From positions 1 to 64,000 of the forward strand of contig CACNRD010000002.1 in assembly GCA_902622795.1 (NCBI GenBank): a stretch of 64,000 nt of DNA, written 5' to 3'. Shown in pieces: positions 8,080 to 16,867 of this stretch. This stretch comes from an uncultured Pelagibacteraceae bacterium (GTDB lineage Bacteria > Pseudomonadota > Alphaproteobacteria > Pelagibacterales > Pelagibacteraceae). Under the pieces are notes generated by a model that was given only the letters and a program-made list of their open reading frames with translations, did no database searches and was not told the DNA's origin. Within the stretch, counting starts at the first letter, position 1. Every line of letters starts with the position of its first letter. The translations under genes were made by a program, and so were the position numbers.

Positions 8080-8681
8080 AAGTCTATAAAATTTTTTAAT
8101 ATTTTTTGACCTTGAAAAAAACTTTTTTCTGGATGGAACTGAACCCCATAAATATTTTTATAATTAATGCATGCTGGAAAAGAAACACCATGCTCTGTCT
8201 CACTTAATATAACATTTTTCTCAACATTAGCTGCATGATAAGAATGTGCAAAATAAAATTTCGTTTTTGGTAAATTACTTAATAAACTTTTTGAATTTAA
8301 AATTTTTAAATTGTTCCATCCCATATGTGGAACTTTAAATTCTTTTCTTACATCAAATTTAATCAAATTTCCTTTTATGATATCAAGTCCTTCCTCAATA
8401 CCTTCTTCACTGCTTTTAAAAAAACTTTGCATTCCAACACAAATACCTAGTATTTTATATTTATCTATTAAAACTAATTTTTTGATTTGATCATATAATT
8501 CAGCTTTCCTTAAGGAGTTTATAAATGAGTCGAAGCTACCTACACCTGGTAATATAATTTTTTTATACTTATGATTTATCTCAGATGGCTTTTGAATAAT
8601 AGTTGGCTCAACACCGATTGCATTTAAAGCATTTTTGACAGAACCAATATTACCTATCCCACATTTTATTAGATTTAACAT
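8073..8681 (-). CDS. hisH: HisH-like glutaminase for the sugar amidotransferase system
   Basis: A 202-residue class I glutamine amidotransferase. The nucleophile elbow LGICVGMQ places Cys at residue 81, and the other triad members are in GVQFHPEKS (His183, Glu185). The oxyanion-strand motif LPGVGSFDS is at about 44-52. It should release ammonia from glutamine and pass it through the HisF-like barrel. In this setting the acceptor is expected to be the WbpG/PseA-type enzyme. First gene of the leftward operon hisH-hisF-wbpG-MBL. Its promoter should lie in the 55-base divergent spacer shared with the gene at 8737. Confidence 0.85.
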   Translation of the reverse strand: MLNLIKCGIGNIGSVKNALNAIGVEPTIIQKPSEINHKYKKIILPGVGSFDSFINSLRKAELYDQIKKLVLIDKYKILGICVGMQSFFKSSEEGIEEGLDIIKGNLIKFDVRKEFKVPHMGWNNLKILNSKSLLSNLPKTKFYFAHSYHAANVEKNVILSETEHGVSFPACINYKNIYGVQFHPEKSFFQGQKILKNFIDLC

Positions 8682-8736
8682 TTATAAAACATTATTAATC
8701 GTATAAGAAAATATTACGAGCTAAAAGTTGTAAAAT

Positions 8737-10335
8737 ATGAACAGAATTATTCAAATTTATAAAAATAATTTATATCTATTTTGGATACTTTTTCTAGGAG
8801 CTTTTTTAAGAGCATATTATCTAATAAGAAAATCGGGCGATCTATTTATTCCAAATTTAGGTGGCGATCCATGCTATCATTACAATGTTGCCTACAATAT
8901 TGCAAATGGCATAGGACCAAAAACGAGTTTTATTTTTTCTTATTGGTTTTACCATCCCGAAATCCCAGCTTATGTTGATTTATACGGACCTGGTTATGCA
9001 CTTTTTTTAAGCTGCTTTTTATTTATTAATGATAATTTTTTCAATTTAAGAATAGCTAATTTCACTATTGGAATTCTATCAATACTAATTGCTTATTTTA
9101 TAGGAAAAAAAATTCATTCTAAGACTCTCGGATTATTAAGTGCTTTTTTTATATCAATAAATTTTTTCCATATCGAAAATTCAACAGTTGTTATGAGAGA
9201 AATATTCACTTTACTTTTAACCCAGTTGTTTTTTTTATTATTAATTTATTTAGATAAAAGAAAATTATTATTTTTTTTAATAGGCTTAATAGTTGGATAT
9301 ATATCAATTACTTCAGGAGTCTGGCCAATATATATTTTAATTTTAATTTTATATTTAATTATTAAAAAAAATAAATTTTCATTTACATATATTTTCTCTT
9401 TTTTATTTGGTTTCATAATTACAAGTGGTTATTGGATTATTATAACAAAGAAATATTTTGGAAAATTTTATTACTCAAATTTAGATTATTATCCATATGT
9501 ATCTGGATGGAGTAAAATGATGGTAGATAGGGGATTACCGCAAATTGATAATTTTTGGAGCTCAATTAATTTACATGAATACTTATTAAACCATTTTAAT
9601 TGGTTAATACAAAATATTTATAAGGGTAGTTTAGTATTATCACCTACTTTTGTATTTTTTCTTTTTTTTCTATTAATTCCATTCTGTATATTTGGGGCAT
9701 ATAAATTAAAAAAAATTGGATTTATTTTAATATTTTTTTCAATAATCTATTTTTTTGGTCTTTCTTTTGCATCATATGGATTAGGTGGCAATCTTTGGCC
9801 AAGGCATTTCTTACCATTGCAAGCAGCAATCTCATTGCTACTTGCTTCTGGTATCATTCCAATTATAAGTTTTGTTAATAAAAAAAAAGAAAATTTTATA
9901 AATAATAAAATAACATTTTCATTAATTTTTATAGCTGCCTTAATAACGGTAACTGGAATTGAATACAAAACCTCATACTGGGAAAAAGATGATAGCCATT
10001 TTTACAAATTTGGAAAAAAAATCCAGGAAAAAACAAATAAAAATAGTGTTATTATGTATTCAGTGGCTGTTCCTGATGTTTGGTGTGCAACGGGTAGAAA
10101 AGTCGTACATGATATTGCGCGAGATGGACATAATACAAGGAATAGATTAAATCAAGAGATAGAGAAATATAAAGCTTCACATATTTTTATAGATATTTCA
10201 GGTGAAAATTACGATTACTCATCTCAAAAAATAGAAAATGTTTTATTAAATTACAAAAATACTGATTTAAAAAAAATCTTAGAAAATAAAGAAAAAGGCT
10301 ATTTTTTTTATAAAATTTTGAAAAATATTGAGTGA
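8737..10335 (+). CDS. GT-C glycosyltransferase, GT39/ArnT-like membrane protein
   Basis: A 532-residue protein with a GT39/PMT_2-like plan. An N-terminal membrane segment is followed by a periplasmic loop with an acidic site (GGDPCYHYN, residues about 43-51) and VDLYGPGYALFLSC. About ten further hydrophobic segments and a soluble C-terminal domain of about 130 residues come next. Such enzymes use polyprenyl-phosphate-linked sugars to decorate lipids, glycans or proteins at the outer face of the inner membrane. DPM-like GT2 enzymes that could make the donor are encoded at 13405, 24016 and 32300. The start follows a 55-base divergent spacer. Substrate unknown. Confidence 0.65.
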   Translation: MNRIIQIYKNNLYLFWILFLGAFLRAYYLIRKSGDLFIPNLGGDPCYHYNVAYNIANGIGPKTSFIFSYWFYHPEIPAYVDLYGPGYALFLSCFLFINDNFFNLRIANFTIGILSILIAYFIGKKIHSKTLGLLSAFFISINFFHIENSTVVMREIFTLLLTQLFFLLLIYLDKRKLLFFLIGLIVGYISITSGVWPIYILILILYLIIKKNKFSFTYIFSFLFGFIITSGYWIIITKKYFGKFYYSNLDYYPYVSGWSKMMVDRGLPQIDNFWSSINLHEYLLNHFNWLIQNIYKGSLVLSPTFVFFLFFLLIPFCIFGAYKLKKIGFILIFFSIIYFFGLSFASYGLGGNLWPRHFLPLQAAISLLLASGIIPIISFVNKKKENFINNKITFSLIFIAALITVTGIEYKTSYWEKDDSHFYKFGKKIQEKTNKNSVIMYSVAVPDVWCATGRKVVHDIARDGHNTRNRLNQEIEKYKASHIFIDISGENYDYSSQKIENVLLNYKNTDLKKILENKEKGYFFYKILKNIE

Positions 10336-10336
10336 T

Positions 10337-11845
10337 ATGGAAATTATAAAGAGTTTTATATTTTTTTTTTATAATTCTTTTTTTGATAATAATCCTAAAA
10401 ACGATTTTTATATTGATCAATTAATCAAAAATTTAGATTATTTACTTTTAATTTCAATTAATAATTTAATTATAGTTGTAGTTTTTATTGTTGTAATAAT
10501 CTTACTTTTCTACTTTAATTTAAAAAGGCAAAAAGCATATTATTTAATTTTATTTATTAATATATTTGTATTTTATTTAATAATATTAATTTTTCCATTA
10601 AACATACCTTTTACAGATACTTACAACGAACTAAATTTATTATTTTCAAACAATATTAAAAACTATCTGTTCGATGTTAAATATTCAGAAGGTTTTCTTT
10701 TTTTTCTTTTCAGACTTTTACATGTTTTAGTATATAAATTTTTTGATTTAAATTATTATATAATTATAAATATTAACTTTTTATTTTTTGTATTTTCTAT
10801 TTTTTTAATAATAAAATATTTAGAAAAATTAAATTTAAGAAATTATATAATTTTTTTTATTTTAATATATTTTAATGGCAAGTGGTTTGTTCATTTTTAT
10901 GAACCTGTAAACATTGTCTGGACGTTTAATTTTTTTATAATAGTATTATTTATTTATATCCAACAAATAAAAAACATTTATATAAAAAAAATCTCTTTAA
11001 TTTTTTTACTTATATGCTCTATTTTAAATTTTAAAGCTGGTATAGTTTTGTTTATTTACTCAATTATATATGGAGTTATATGTAAAGATAACTTGAGGAA
11101 TAGATTATTTTATATAATTTCTCCCATAATTTTATTTTATCTAATAAATAATTTTTTAATAGTTAATTCAATTGATGAATTAAAAGATGTCAGTTCTCTT
11201 AATATTGCTTTAGAAAAACATTTTTTCAACATAAATTATTTTACATTAATTTTTAACTTTATTGCATTACATGCTTTAGTTTTTACTCCATTTATTTTTC
11301 CACTCAAATATTTAGCAATAACTTCTGTAATAGCTCAATATATTTTTATAATAAAAAAAATTTTTTCAAAAACCCATAAAAATTTAGATAATATTAGAAA
11401 TTTTTTAATAATAAATCCATATATAGTAATTGGTGTTTTGGGATGTTTGTTAATTAGCTTCGTAAGAGAGGATTATAATCAGTCTAGATATTTAACATTC
11501 CCACTTTTATTCCAATTGGGATTTTTTATATTCATAATCAAGAACAATTTTTTTAACAAATTAAAAAACTTTATTATAAAAAAAATTATAATCTTAATAT
11601 TTATCTTTTTATATTTATTGAATTTGTTTATTCCACATCAAGGAATATCATTTGCTCTTGGAAAAAATTATATCTACAAGACTGTTATGGAATGCTTAAA
11701 GCAGAATGAAAATAATAATGTTTGTTTACCTGAAATGTTTTATTTAACATTTTATGACTTTAAAAAAGAACATTATAAAAATTTCGAAAATAGTATTTAT
11801 ATATTGAAAGAAAAGAAACTTAGCATTTTCAATAAATCAAAATAA
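10337..11845 (+). CDS. Polytopic membrane protein, possible GT-C glycosyltransferase
   Basis: A 502-residue hydrophobic protein with about ten or more membrane segments and an early periplasmic loop containing an acidic motif (PFTDTYNELNLL). A loop with an acidic residue after the first membrane segments is a GT-C trait, but no diagnostic motif is present and I do not recognise the family. The ATG at 10337 lies just after the stop of the previous gene; a TTG at 10328 in the same frame would overlap it by 8 bases and is less likely. Probably cotranscribed with the GT39-like gene. Confidence 0.55.
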   Translation: MEIIKSFIFFFYNSFFDNNPKNDFYIDQLIKNLDYLLLISINNLIIVVVFIVVIILLFYFNLKRQKAYYLILFINIFVFYLIILIFPLNIPFTDTYNELNLLFSNNIKNYLFDVKYSEGFLFFLFRLLHVLVYKFFDLNYYIIININFLFFVFSIFLIIKYLEKLNLRNYIIFFILIYFNGKWFVHFYEPVNIVWTFNFFIIVLFIYIQQIKNIYIKKISLIFLLICSILNFKAGIVLFIYSIIYGVICKDNLRNRLFYIISPIILFYLINNFLIVNSIDELKDVSSLNIALEKHFFNINYFTLIFNFIALHALVFTPFIFPLKYLAITSVIAQYIFIIKKIFSKTHKNLDNIRNFLIINPYIVIGVLGCLLISFVREDYNQSRYLTFPLLFQLGFFIFIIKNNFFNKLKNFIIKKIIILIFIFLYLLNLFIPHQGISFALGKNYIYKTVMECLKQNENNNVCLPEMFYLTFYDFKKEHYKNFENSIYILKEKKLSIFNKSK

Positions 11846-11888
11846 ATAGAAATATTGCCTAGTTTTGAAATTAATATTTAATGAGATC

Positions 11889-12470
11889 TCACTTTTTTGA
11901 TTTTAAATATTTCTTATATTTATTATAAATTTTCTTAATTTCTGTGTGATCCTTCATGAAATTTTTTTTTTTTGAACTTGCGTAATAAATTCCCTTTTTT
12001 AGCCTACCAAAAATAACACTGTAAGGTGATACTGAAACAAATTCTTCAATATTTGAATTTGGTAATATTATAGAAAACGGTCCTATTATAGAAAATTTCC
12101 CGATCTTTACATTTCCTCCATATGATTTTGAGAATTTATCTCTTTCTTTTTGATTTAATGTTCCACCAGTTAATGCTGGTGCTTTATAATCATCAGAAAT
12201 ACTAAATACTTGAACATAATTTGATAAACTTACAAAATCTTGAATATCTATTAAATATAAATTTCCTGACAATGTGCATCCACGAGCTAAATGAATATTG
12301 TTTTTAAGATTTATGTTACCCTTCAATACAACGTCCTCATCAATTCTATTGTTTGAACCTATATTTCCTTTAAAGTTATAAGTCTTAAGAGATTTACTAA
12401 TTTTATTGTTCTTTCCTATTTTTAAAAAACCTTTTTTCCTTAATTGATAATTGTTAAGATACTGTTTCAC
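11889..12470 (-). CDS. Left-handed beta-helix acyltransferase
   Basis: A 193-residue hexapeptide-repeat protein (GNIGSNNRIDEDVVLKGNI, VKIGKFSIIGPFSIILP). The middle YVQVFSISDDYKAPALTGGT and the tail GRLKKGIYYASSKKKNF resemble LbH acyltransferases of polysaccharide loci. It probably acetylates a sugar or repeating unit in the cytoplasm. The start is GTG at 12470 (the reverse-strand codon after the 9-base gap from the epimerase gene). It is the last gene of the operon 16675 to 11889. The product resembles surface-glycan acetyltransferases more than serine acetyltransferase or LpxA. Substrate unknown. Confidence 0.7.
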   Translation of the reverse strand: MKQYLNNYQLRKKGFLKIGKNNKISKSLKTYNFKGNIGSNNRIDEDVVLKGNINLKNNIHLARGCTLSGNLYLIDIQDFVSLSNYVQVFSISDDYKAPALTGGTLNQKERDKFSKSYGGNVKIGKFSIIGPFSIILPNSNIEEFVSVSPYSVIFGRLKKGIYYASSKKKNFMKDHTEIKKIYNKYKKYLKSKK

Positions 12471-12479
12471 TTTAATTTA

Positions 12480-13415
12480 TTATACATTTAATTTTAAAAT
12501 TTTATTTAATCCATTATTTAAAGTAAATTTTGTTTTAAATCCTAGCATCTTTATTTTCTTAATATTCGGAACCCTTATTTTTGTTCCACCCTCTTTCAAA
12601 GGTGACTTTCTAATTATAATTTTTTTGTTAATTATTTTCGCTATTTTTTTTGCAAGTTCTTTAATTTTTATTTTTTCATTAGTTCCAATATTATAAATGT
12701 TTAGATGTTTCCCTTTATGTAAAATTAAGTCAAATGCATTAATAAAGTCTTCAATATAAATAAAAGATCTTATTTCATTTCCACTACCTTGAATTTTAAA
12801 ATTTTTGTTTTTAATAGATTTTATCTTTTTTATAAATTCTGGAATTACATGTTCATTACCCATATTTGGTCCATAAACATTATGTGGTCTAAAAATTATT
12901 AGTTTTTTAAAAAATTTTTTTCCATAATTAATTCCCATAAGCTCAGTTAGTATTTTCCCACCTCCATAAGAGTATCTTGGGTTATATATGTCAGGAATTT
13001 TTAGCATTTCATTTTCATCTGTAGGGATTTTTAATGGTGTTTGATAAACCTCTGAACTTGATGCAAGATATAACTCTTTAATTTTATATTTCTTGCATCC
13101 ATCGAAAACATTTATCAACCCTTTTATAGCTACATCTAATATAACATCTGGCTTTTCATAGAAGTATCTTGTTCCATTTATGTAAGCCAAGTGTATAACA
13201 GCATCAACTTTTTTTAGACATTTATATAATAATTTTTTTTCTCTAATATCACCTTTTATATATTTAATGTTTTTATTGATTGTTTTGTTGAATACTCCTC
13301 TAGAACCGTCATCTAAAACTAAAATTTTGTAATTCTTTTTCAATAAAAGATTAACAATATTTCTTCCTATAAATCCAGTGCCACCTGTTACCAAAAAGGT
13401 TTTTTTATTTTTCAT
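12480..13415 (-). CDS. NAD-dependent sugar epimerase/dehydratase (extended SDR)
   Basis: A 311-residue extended short-chain dehydrogenase. Its nucleotide-binding motif is VTGGTGFIGRN (residues about 9-19), LASSSEV holds the catalytic Ser, and YSYGGGK holds the Tyr-x3-Lys pair. FRPHNVYGPNMGNEHVIPEF forms the substrate wall, and a GNEIRSFIYIEDF block follows. It would act on a nucleotide sugar (epimerisation, dehydration or reduction). It overlaps the upstream GT2 gene by 11 bases. The operon also holds an aminotransferase and a sugar dehydrogenase, so an amino sugar or uronic acid is a plausible substrate. Exact reaction cannot be read from the sequence. Confidence 0.8.
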   Translation of the reverse strand: MKNKKTFLVTGGTGFIGRNIVNLLLKKNYKILVLDDGSRGVFNKTINKNIKYIKGDIREKKLLYKCLKKVDAVIHLAYINGTRYFYEKPDVILDVAIKGLINVFDGCKKYKIKELYLASSSEVYQTPLKIPTDENEMLKIPDIYNPRYSYGGGKILTELMGINYGKKFFKKLIIFRPHNVYGPNMGNEHVIPEFIKKIKSIKNKNFKIQGSGNEIRSFIYIEDFINAFDLILHKGKHLNIYNIGTNEKIKIKELAKKIAKIINKKIIIRKSPLKEGGTKIRVPNIKKIKMLGFKTKFTLNNGLNKILKLNV

Positions 13416-14127
13416 GTTTTATTTTTTTTATGCCCCAGAAAAACCATTTTAAATATTCTTTTAACCATGGTCCAAATTTAAATGTTGATGAACCTCCAAA
13501 CAGTCTATCTACTGACTTTAATGGATACTCATCTATCTTATAACCTTTGAGATATACTTTTATTGCTAATTCAAAAGAGTAGGCCCATCCGATAGGCTGA
13601 GCTTGTAAATTTACATCATTCCATACTTCTTTTTTCATCATCTTTATTCCTGTGGTACAATCAGAAAATGGTATTTTAGTTATTAATTTAAATATTTTGT
13701 TAGCGGTAATAGAAAATATAGATCCAATAAAAGATCCTCCTAATCTTAACCCACCTTTGCTATATCTTGTTCCGCTTACAAAATCTAAATTATTGTTTAT
13801 TAATAAATCTATCATTTTATCAATTGCAATAATTGGAAAAATTTCATCAACTGCAAATATAATTATAGTATCGTACTTAGCTTTAGACACACCAGCGTCA
13901 ACTGCAAATTTAACACCCCTAGCAATATTGTTATGAATTACATGTACGTTATTAAATTCTTCGCTTAATTCCCTAGCTACTTCTAAGGCATTATCATTTT
14001 GAGAATCATGAACAATTAATATTTCTTTATCAAATTTAATTGATGATTCAAGAAGTCTAACCATGATTGGTAAACTATCTTTCTCATTATGAATTGGCAA
14101 AATTATTGAAATTTCTTTTTTAGTCAT
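13405..14127 (-). CDS. GT2 glycosyltransferase, DPM-like
   Basis: A 240-residue GT-A enzyme with N-terminal ISIILPIHNEKDSLPIM and a VDEIFP metal/nucleotide site in place of the usual DADLQH. FSDCTTGIKMMKKEVW and YKIDEYPLKSVDR blocks are characteristic of dolichyl/polyprenyl-phosphate sugar synthases. No C-terminal membrane segments are evident beyond a short hydrophobic stretch. It probably makes a polyprenyl-phosphate sugar for a GT-C enzyme, or transfers a sugar directly. It follows the aminotransferase gene by three bases and overlaps the epimerase gene by 11. Confidence 0.75.
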   Translation of the reverse strand: MTKKEISIILPIHNEKDSLPIMVRLLESSIKFDKEILIVHDSQNDNALEVARELSEEFNNVHVIHNNIARGVKFAVDAGVSKAKYDTIIIFAVDEIFPIIAIDKMIDLLINNNLDFVSGTRYSKGGLRLGGSFIGSIFSITANKIFKLITKIPFSDCTTGIKMMKKEVWNDVNLQAQPIGWAYSFELAIKVYLKGYKIDEYPLKSVDRLFGGSSTFKFGPWLKEYLKWFFWGIKKIKHEK

Positions 14128-14130
14128 AAT

Positions 14131-15225
14131 TTAAGAATAGAAAGAGTTTATAAGATTACATACTTTTTTTTGATCCGCTATACTCATATTAAGTGAGGAG
14201 GGTAACCACATTAATTTTTTCTGAAGTTTTTTTGACTCTTTTAAACCGCTGAAAGATTTTAAATAGGGATACGTTACATTTAAAGGTTTCCAGTAATATC
14301 TGCAAACAACATTTCTACCTTTTAGAAATTTGTAAAGTTTGTCTCTATTTGCACACCATACATCAGTCCACAGTGGAGTTTCCCCGTTCTTAATTTCAAA
14401 TTTTATTATTTTGAAATATTTGTTTTGATTTATATTTTTTAAATAATAATTGTGGATTTGATTTAACTTTTTTTTTCTCCATTCAATATTTTTAATTTGA
14501 GATAAACCTAAAGATGCTTGTAAATTCGTAAATTTAAAATTATACCCATTTGAAACATATTTGTCTTCACCACCTGTTGTCGGCCCAACTCTTCCCTGAT
14601 CTTTTAATATTTTAAGTTTTTTATAAATATTCTTATTATTTGTAACAACAGCTCCACCTTGACCAGTTGTTATGATTTTATTTGGAGCAAAAGAAAAACA
14701 ACCAGCTATACCAAAAGAACCAAGATTTTTATTATTTATTTTAGATCCAAATGCTTCAGCTGCATCTTCGATAACCTTTATTGAATTTTTTTTACACAAT
14801 TTGATAATTTTTTTTATATTACTTCCTCTCCCAGATACATGGACAGGTATCAAAAACTTTGTTTTTTTAGTAATTTTTTTTTTTAAAGAGTTTTCATTAA
14901 TTAATATATTTACCGGATCTACATCTACCAAAACTGGATTACCACCCGCCATTTTAATTGCATTTGCCGTTGCAGGAAAAGTAATATTTGGAACTAAAAC
15001 ATCATCGTTTTCTTTTATGCCTGCAGCCTTTAAAGCTAAGAATAGAGCCGTTGTTCCACTAGTTGTAGTTACTGCGTATTTTATTTTTAAAAACTTACAA
15101 ATTTTATTTTCAAATTGTTTTGTTTGTTTTCCTTCATTAATAAAATTACTATTTAAAACACTATTTAAATTTTTTTTTGTTTCTTTTAAATCAATAATAG
15201 GATTTGATAATATGATTTCACTCAT
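14131..15225 (-). CDS. DegT/DnrJ/EryC1 PLP-dependent sugar aminotransferase
   Basis: A 364-residue sugar aminotransferase. TTSGTTALFLALKAAGI is the phosphate-binding region (residues about 53-69), VIEDAAEAFGS the PLP-ring aspartate segment, and SFAPNKIITTGQGGAVVT holds the Schiff-base lysine. It transfers an amino group from glutamate to a keto nucleotide sugar, giving the amine that a beta-helix acetyltransferase (for example that at 1152) could acetylate. It overlaps the formyltransferase remnant by 4 bases. Relatives include WbpE, PerA and VioA types; the position aminated is unknown. Confidence 0.88.
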   Translation of the reverse strand: MSEIILSNPIIDLKETKKNLNSVLNSNFINEGKQTKQFENKICKFLKIKYAVTTTSGTTALFLALKAAGIKENDDVLVPNITFPATANAIKMAGGNPVLVDVDPVNILINENSLKKKITKKTKFLIPVHVSGRGSNIKKIIKLCKKNSIKVIEDAAEAFGSKINNKNLGSFGIAGCFSFAPNKIITTGQGGAVVTNNKNIYKKLKILKDQGRVGPTTGGEDKYVSNGYNFKFTNLQASLGLSQIKNIEWRKKKLNQIHNYYLKNINQNKYFKIIKFEIKNGETPLWTDVWCANRDKLYKFLKGRNVVCRYYWKPLNVTYPYLKSFSGLKESKKLQKKLMWLPSSLNMSIADQKKVCNLINSFYS

Positions 15226-15497
15226 TTCGTTGATTTTAAAAATCTAGTTTCATTTAAATATTTTTTGCTAACTAAAAAATACGACTTTGACCCTAAATCT
15301 TTCATTGATTGAGGAAATGATTCATTTATCATCGGTCTTATAAAGTTATATATTTTATCCCATTTCCACTTGATTTTCCCATTATTTGGAAAATGTTTTT
15401 TCTTATATTTGGTATTAATTTTTTTTGGAAATTTGTAATTAAGTGTTTCATAACCTAGATTTCTACCACCAATAAATATAAAATCTAATTTCTTCAT
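15222..15497 (-). pseudogene. Internally deleted formyltransferase-like remnant
   Basis: A 91-residue frame starts with KLDFIFIGGRNLGYETL, matching the first strand and helix of methionyl-tRNA/sugar N-formyltransferases. It then jumps at about residue 21-30 to sequence typical of the end of that domain (YKKKHFPNNGKIKWKW, IYNFIRPMINESFPQS). The roughly 100-150 residues in between, which hold the folate site and the catalytic Asn-His-Asp, are missing. The deletion kept the frame. The start (ATG at 15497, ATGA overlap with the upstream dehydrogenase gene) and the 4-base overlap with the aminotransferase gene are intact. Most likely a dead sugar N-formyltransferase gene left in an active operon. 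Confidence 0.7.
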
Positions 15498-16675
15498 TTT
15501 TTTACAATATTCCAAATATCTATATATTTTTTATCTTTTGGGAACTTAATTTTTTTATATTTTTTGTGAGGAGCACCGATTATGATTACATCTGATTTGT
15601 TTAAAAAAGTTTTAATTTCATAAGTTTTTCTATCTGAGTAATATTCATCTGTGTAAATAACTTTTAATTTAATTCTCATAAGTTTTTTAATTATTTTTAT
15701 TGATAAAGAGTCTCTCGTATCATCTGTTTCTGCTTTAAACGCTACACCCATTAATCCTATTGTTTTTGTTTTATAATTTTTTATATCTTTTACTTTCTTT
15801 ATAATTAGATCGACAATATTCCTTTCATTAATTTTCATCGCGGCCAGACCTAGTTCAAAATTACCTCGATAAAAAGATCTAAGTTGCATGGTATCTTTTA
15901 ATAAACATGGGCCTGCTGAAAACCCAGCAGAGGGTAGATTTATATTTCTTTCGTAGCCTATTTGCATTAAATTTCTTACTCTTTCAAAGCTCACATTCTG
16001 TTTTTCACACAATAGGTACAATTGATTAGCAATTGCAAAATTAATATATCTATTTGCATTAGAATATAATTTAATTATTTCTGCTTCTTTTATTGTAGAT
16101 ATCATAATCTTTTTAGTTATTTTTTTAAAAAGATTTACAGAGTCACTTATTGCTTTATCAGATGTTCCAGAAATTATTTGGGGTAAAATTGGGAGTTCAA
16201 TTAAAGCTTTGCTTTGTACAATTCTTTCTGGACAATAGGAAATATTATTATTCTGACTTTTGAATTTTTTTGCAATTTTTTCTATAATGCCCGGAAATAC
16301 TGAACTTCTTATAATTATAGTATGATTTTTATTTATGTATTTAAATAATTTATAAAAAAAATTATAAAATACTTTCGTTTTAGGTTGCATCTTAGAGTTA
16401 ATGGGAGTTCCAATGCAGATAATAACGTACTTGCTTAGTTTTATAGATTCTAAAGTATTTGAGAAGAAAAGTTTTTTACTTTTTAAAGATTTCTTTAATA
16501 TTTTTTCTGCCCCAAGTTCATAAAATGGTGTAATTCCTTTTTTAATTTTATTTAAATTTTTTTGGTTTAAATCAATTATATTAACGTTATAGTTTTTATT
16601 CGCGAATGCTAAGGCTAAAGGAAAACCAACATGGCCTGCTCCTCCAATTATAGATAAAGTTCTGTTAAAACTCAT
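15494..16675 (-). CDS. UDP-glucose/GDP-mannose dehydrogenase family nucleotide-sugar dehydrogenase
   Basis: A 393-residue NAD-dependent four-electron dehydrogenase. N-terminal Rossmann motif is IIGGAGHVGFPLALAFA, and the proline-rich TPINS segment follows at about residue 92. The catalytic cysteine is in SAGPCLLKDT, and LMGVAFKAETDDTRDS is the C-terminal domain signature. It oxidises a nucleotide hexose or HexNAc at C6 to the uronic acid (WbpA/WecC/Ugd-like). First gene of the leftward operon; the 192-base spacer upstream should hold its promoter. With the aminotransferase it suggests an aminouronic acid of the ManNAc3NAcA type, although a WbpB-type 3-dehydrogenase is not seen in the window. 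Confidence 0.85.
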   Translation of the reverse strand: MSFNRTLSIIGGAGHVGFPLALAFANKNYNVNIIDLNQKNLNKIKKGITPFYELGAEKILKKSLKSKKLFFSNTLESIKLSKYVIICIGTPINSKMQPKTKVFYNFFYKLFKYINKNHTIIIRSSVFPGIIEKIAKKFKSQNNNISYCPERIVQSKALIELPILPQIISGTSDKAISDSVNLFKKITKKIMISTIKEAEIIKLYSNANRYINFAIANQLYLLCEKQNVSFERVRNLMQIGYERNINLPSAGFSAGPCLLKDTMQLRSFYRGNFELGLAAMKINERNIVDLIIKKVKDIKNYKTKTIGLMGVAFKAETDDTRDSLSIKIIKKLMRIKLKVIYTDEYYSDRKTYEIKTFLNKSDVIIIGAPHKKYKKIKFPKDKKYIDIWNIVKK

Positions 16676-16867
16676 TAATATTTACTTTTTTTGAAAAATT
16701 AATTAATTTTTATTATAATTTATATACTATTAGAAAACCTAGTCTTTAAAAAAATTAATATGAATTTTTCTAAATAAAATGTTTGTAAATTTAAGATCTT
16801 TTAATTGACATTGAATAAATGTATTAATATTGAATTTATAGATACTTAAAATAAATTTTATTTCAAA
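16676..16867. promoter_or_regulatory. Divergent intergenic region with promoter candidate
   Basis: This 192-base spacer is the longest in the window and separates two divergent operons. Rightward, TTGACA at 16805-16810 is followed after 17 bases by TATTGA (16828-16833), 34 bases before the ATG at 16868. The -35 is perfect and the -10 is weak. A leftward promoter must also be here; a TATAAT-like sequence can be read on the - strand near 16712-16722 but in DNA this A/T-rich that is weak support. No stable hairpin or riboswitch is apparent. Confidence 0.4.

Noticed and set aside
11882-11891. Palindrome TGAGATCTCA at the end of the acyltransferase gene as a terminator or operator
   Set aside because: It has no loop and overlaps the stop codon; the following T run belongs to the coding strand of the A/T-rich gene. 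Likely chance.
14672-15247. 191-codon open frame antisense to the DegT aminotransferase gene
   Set aside because: It mirrors the aminotransferase on the opposite strand, shows no family motif, and the - strand frame has full conserved blocks.
16676-16867. Unannotated small gene in the longest spacer
   Set aside because: Both strands are interrupted by frequent stops and lack a ribosome site plus a coding-like frame; treated as a promoter region.
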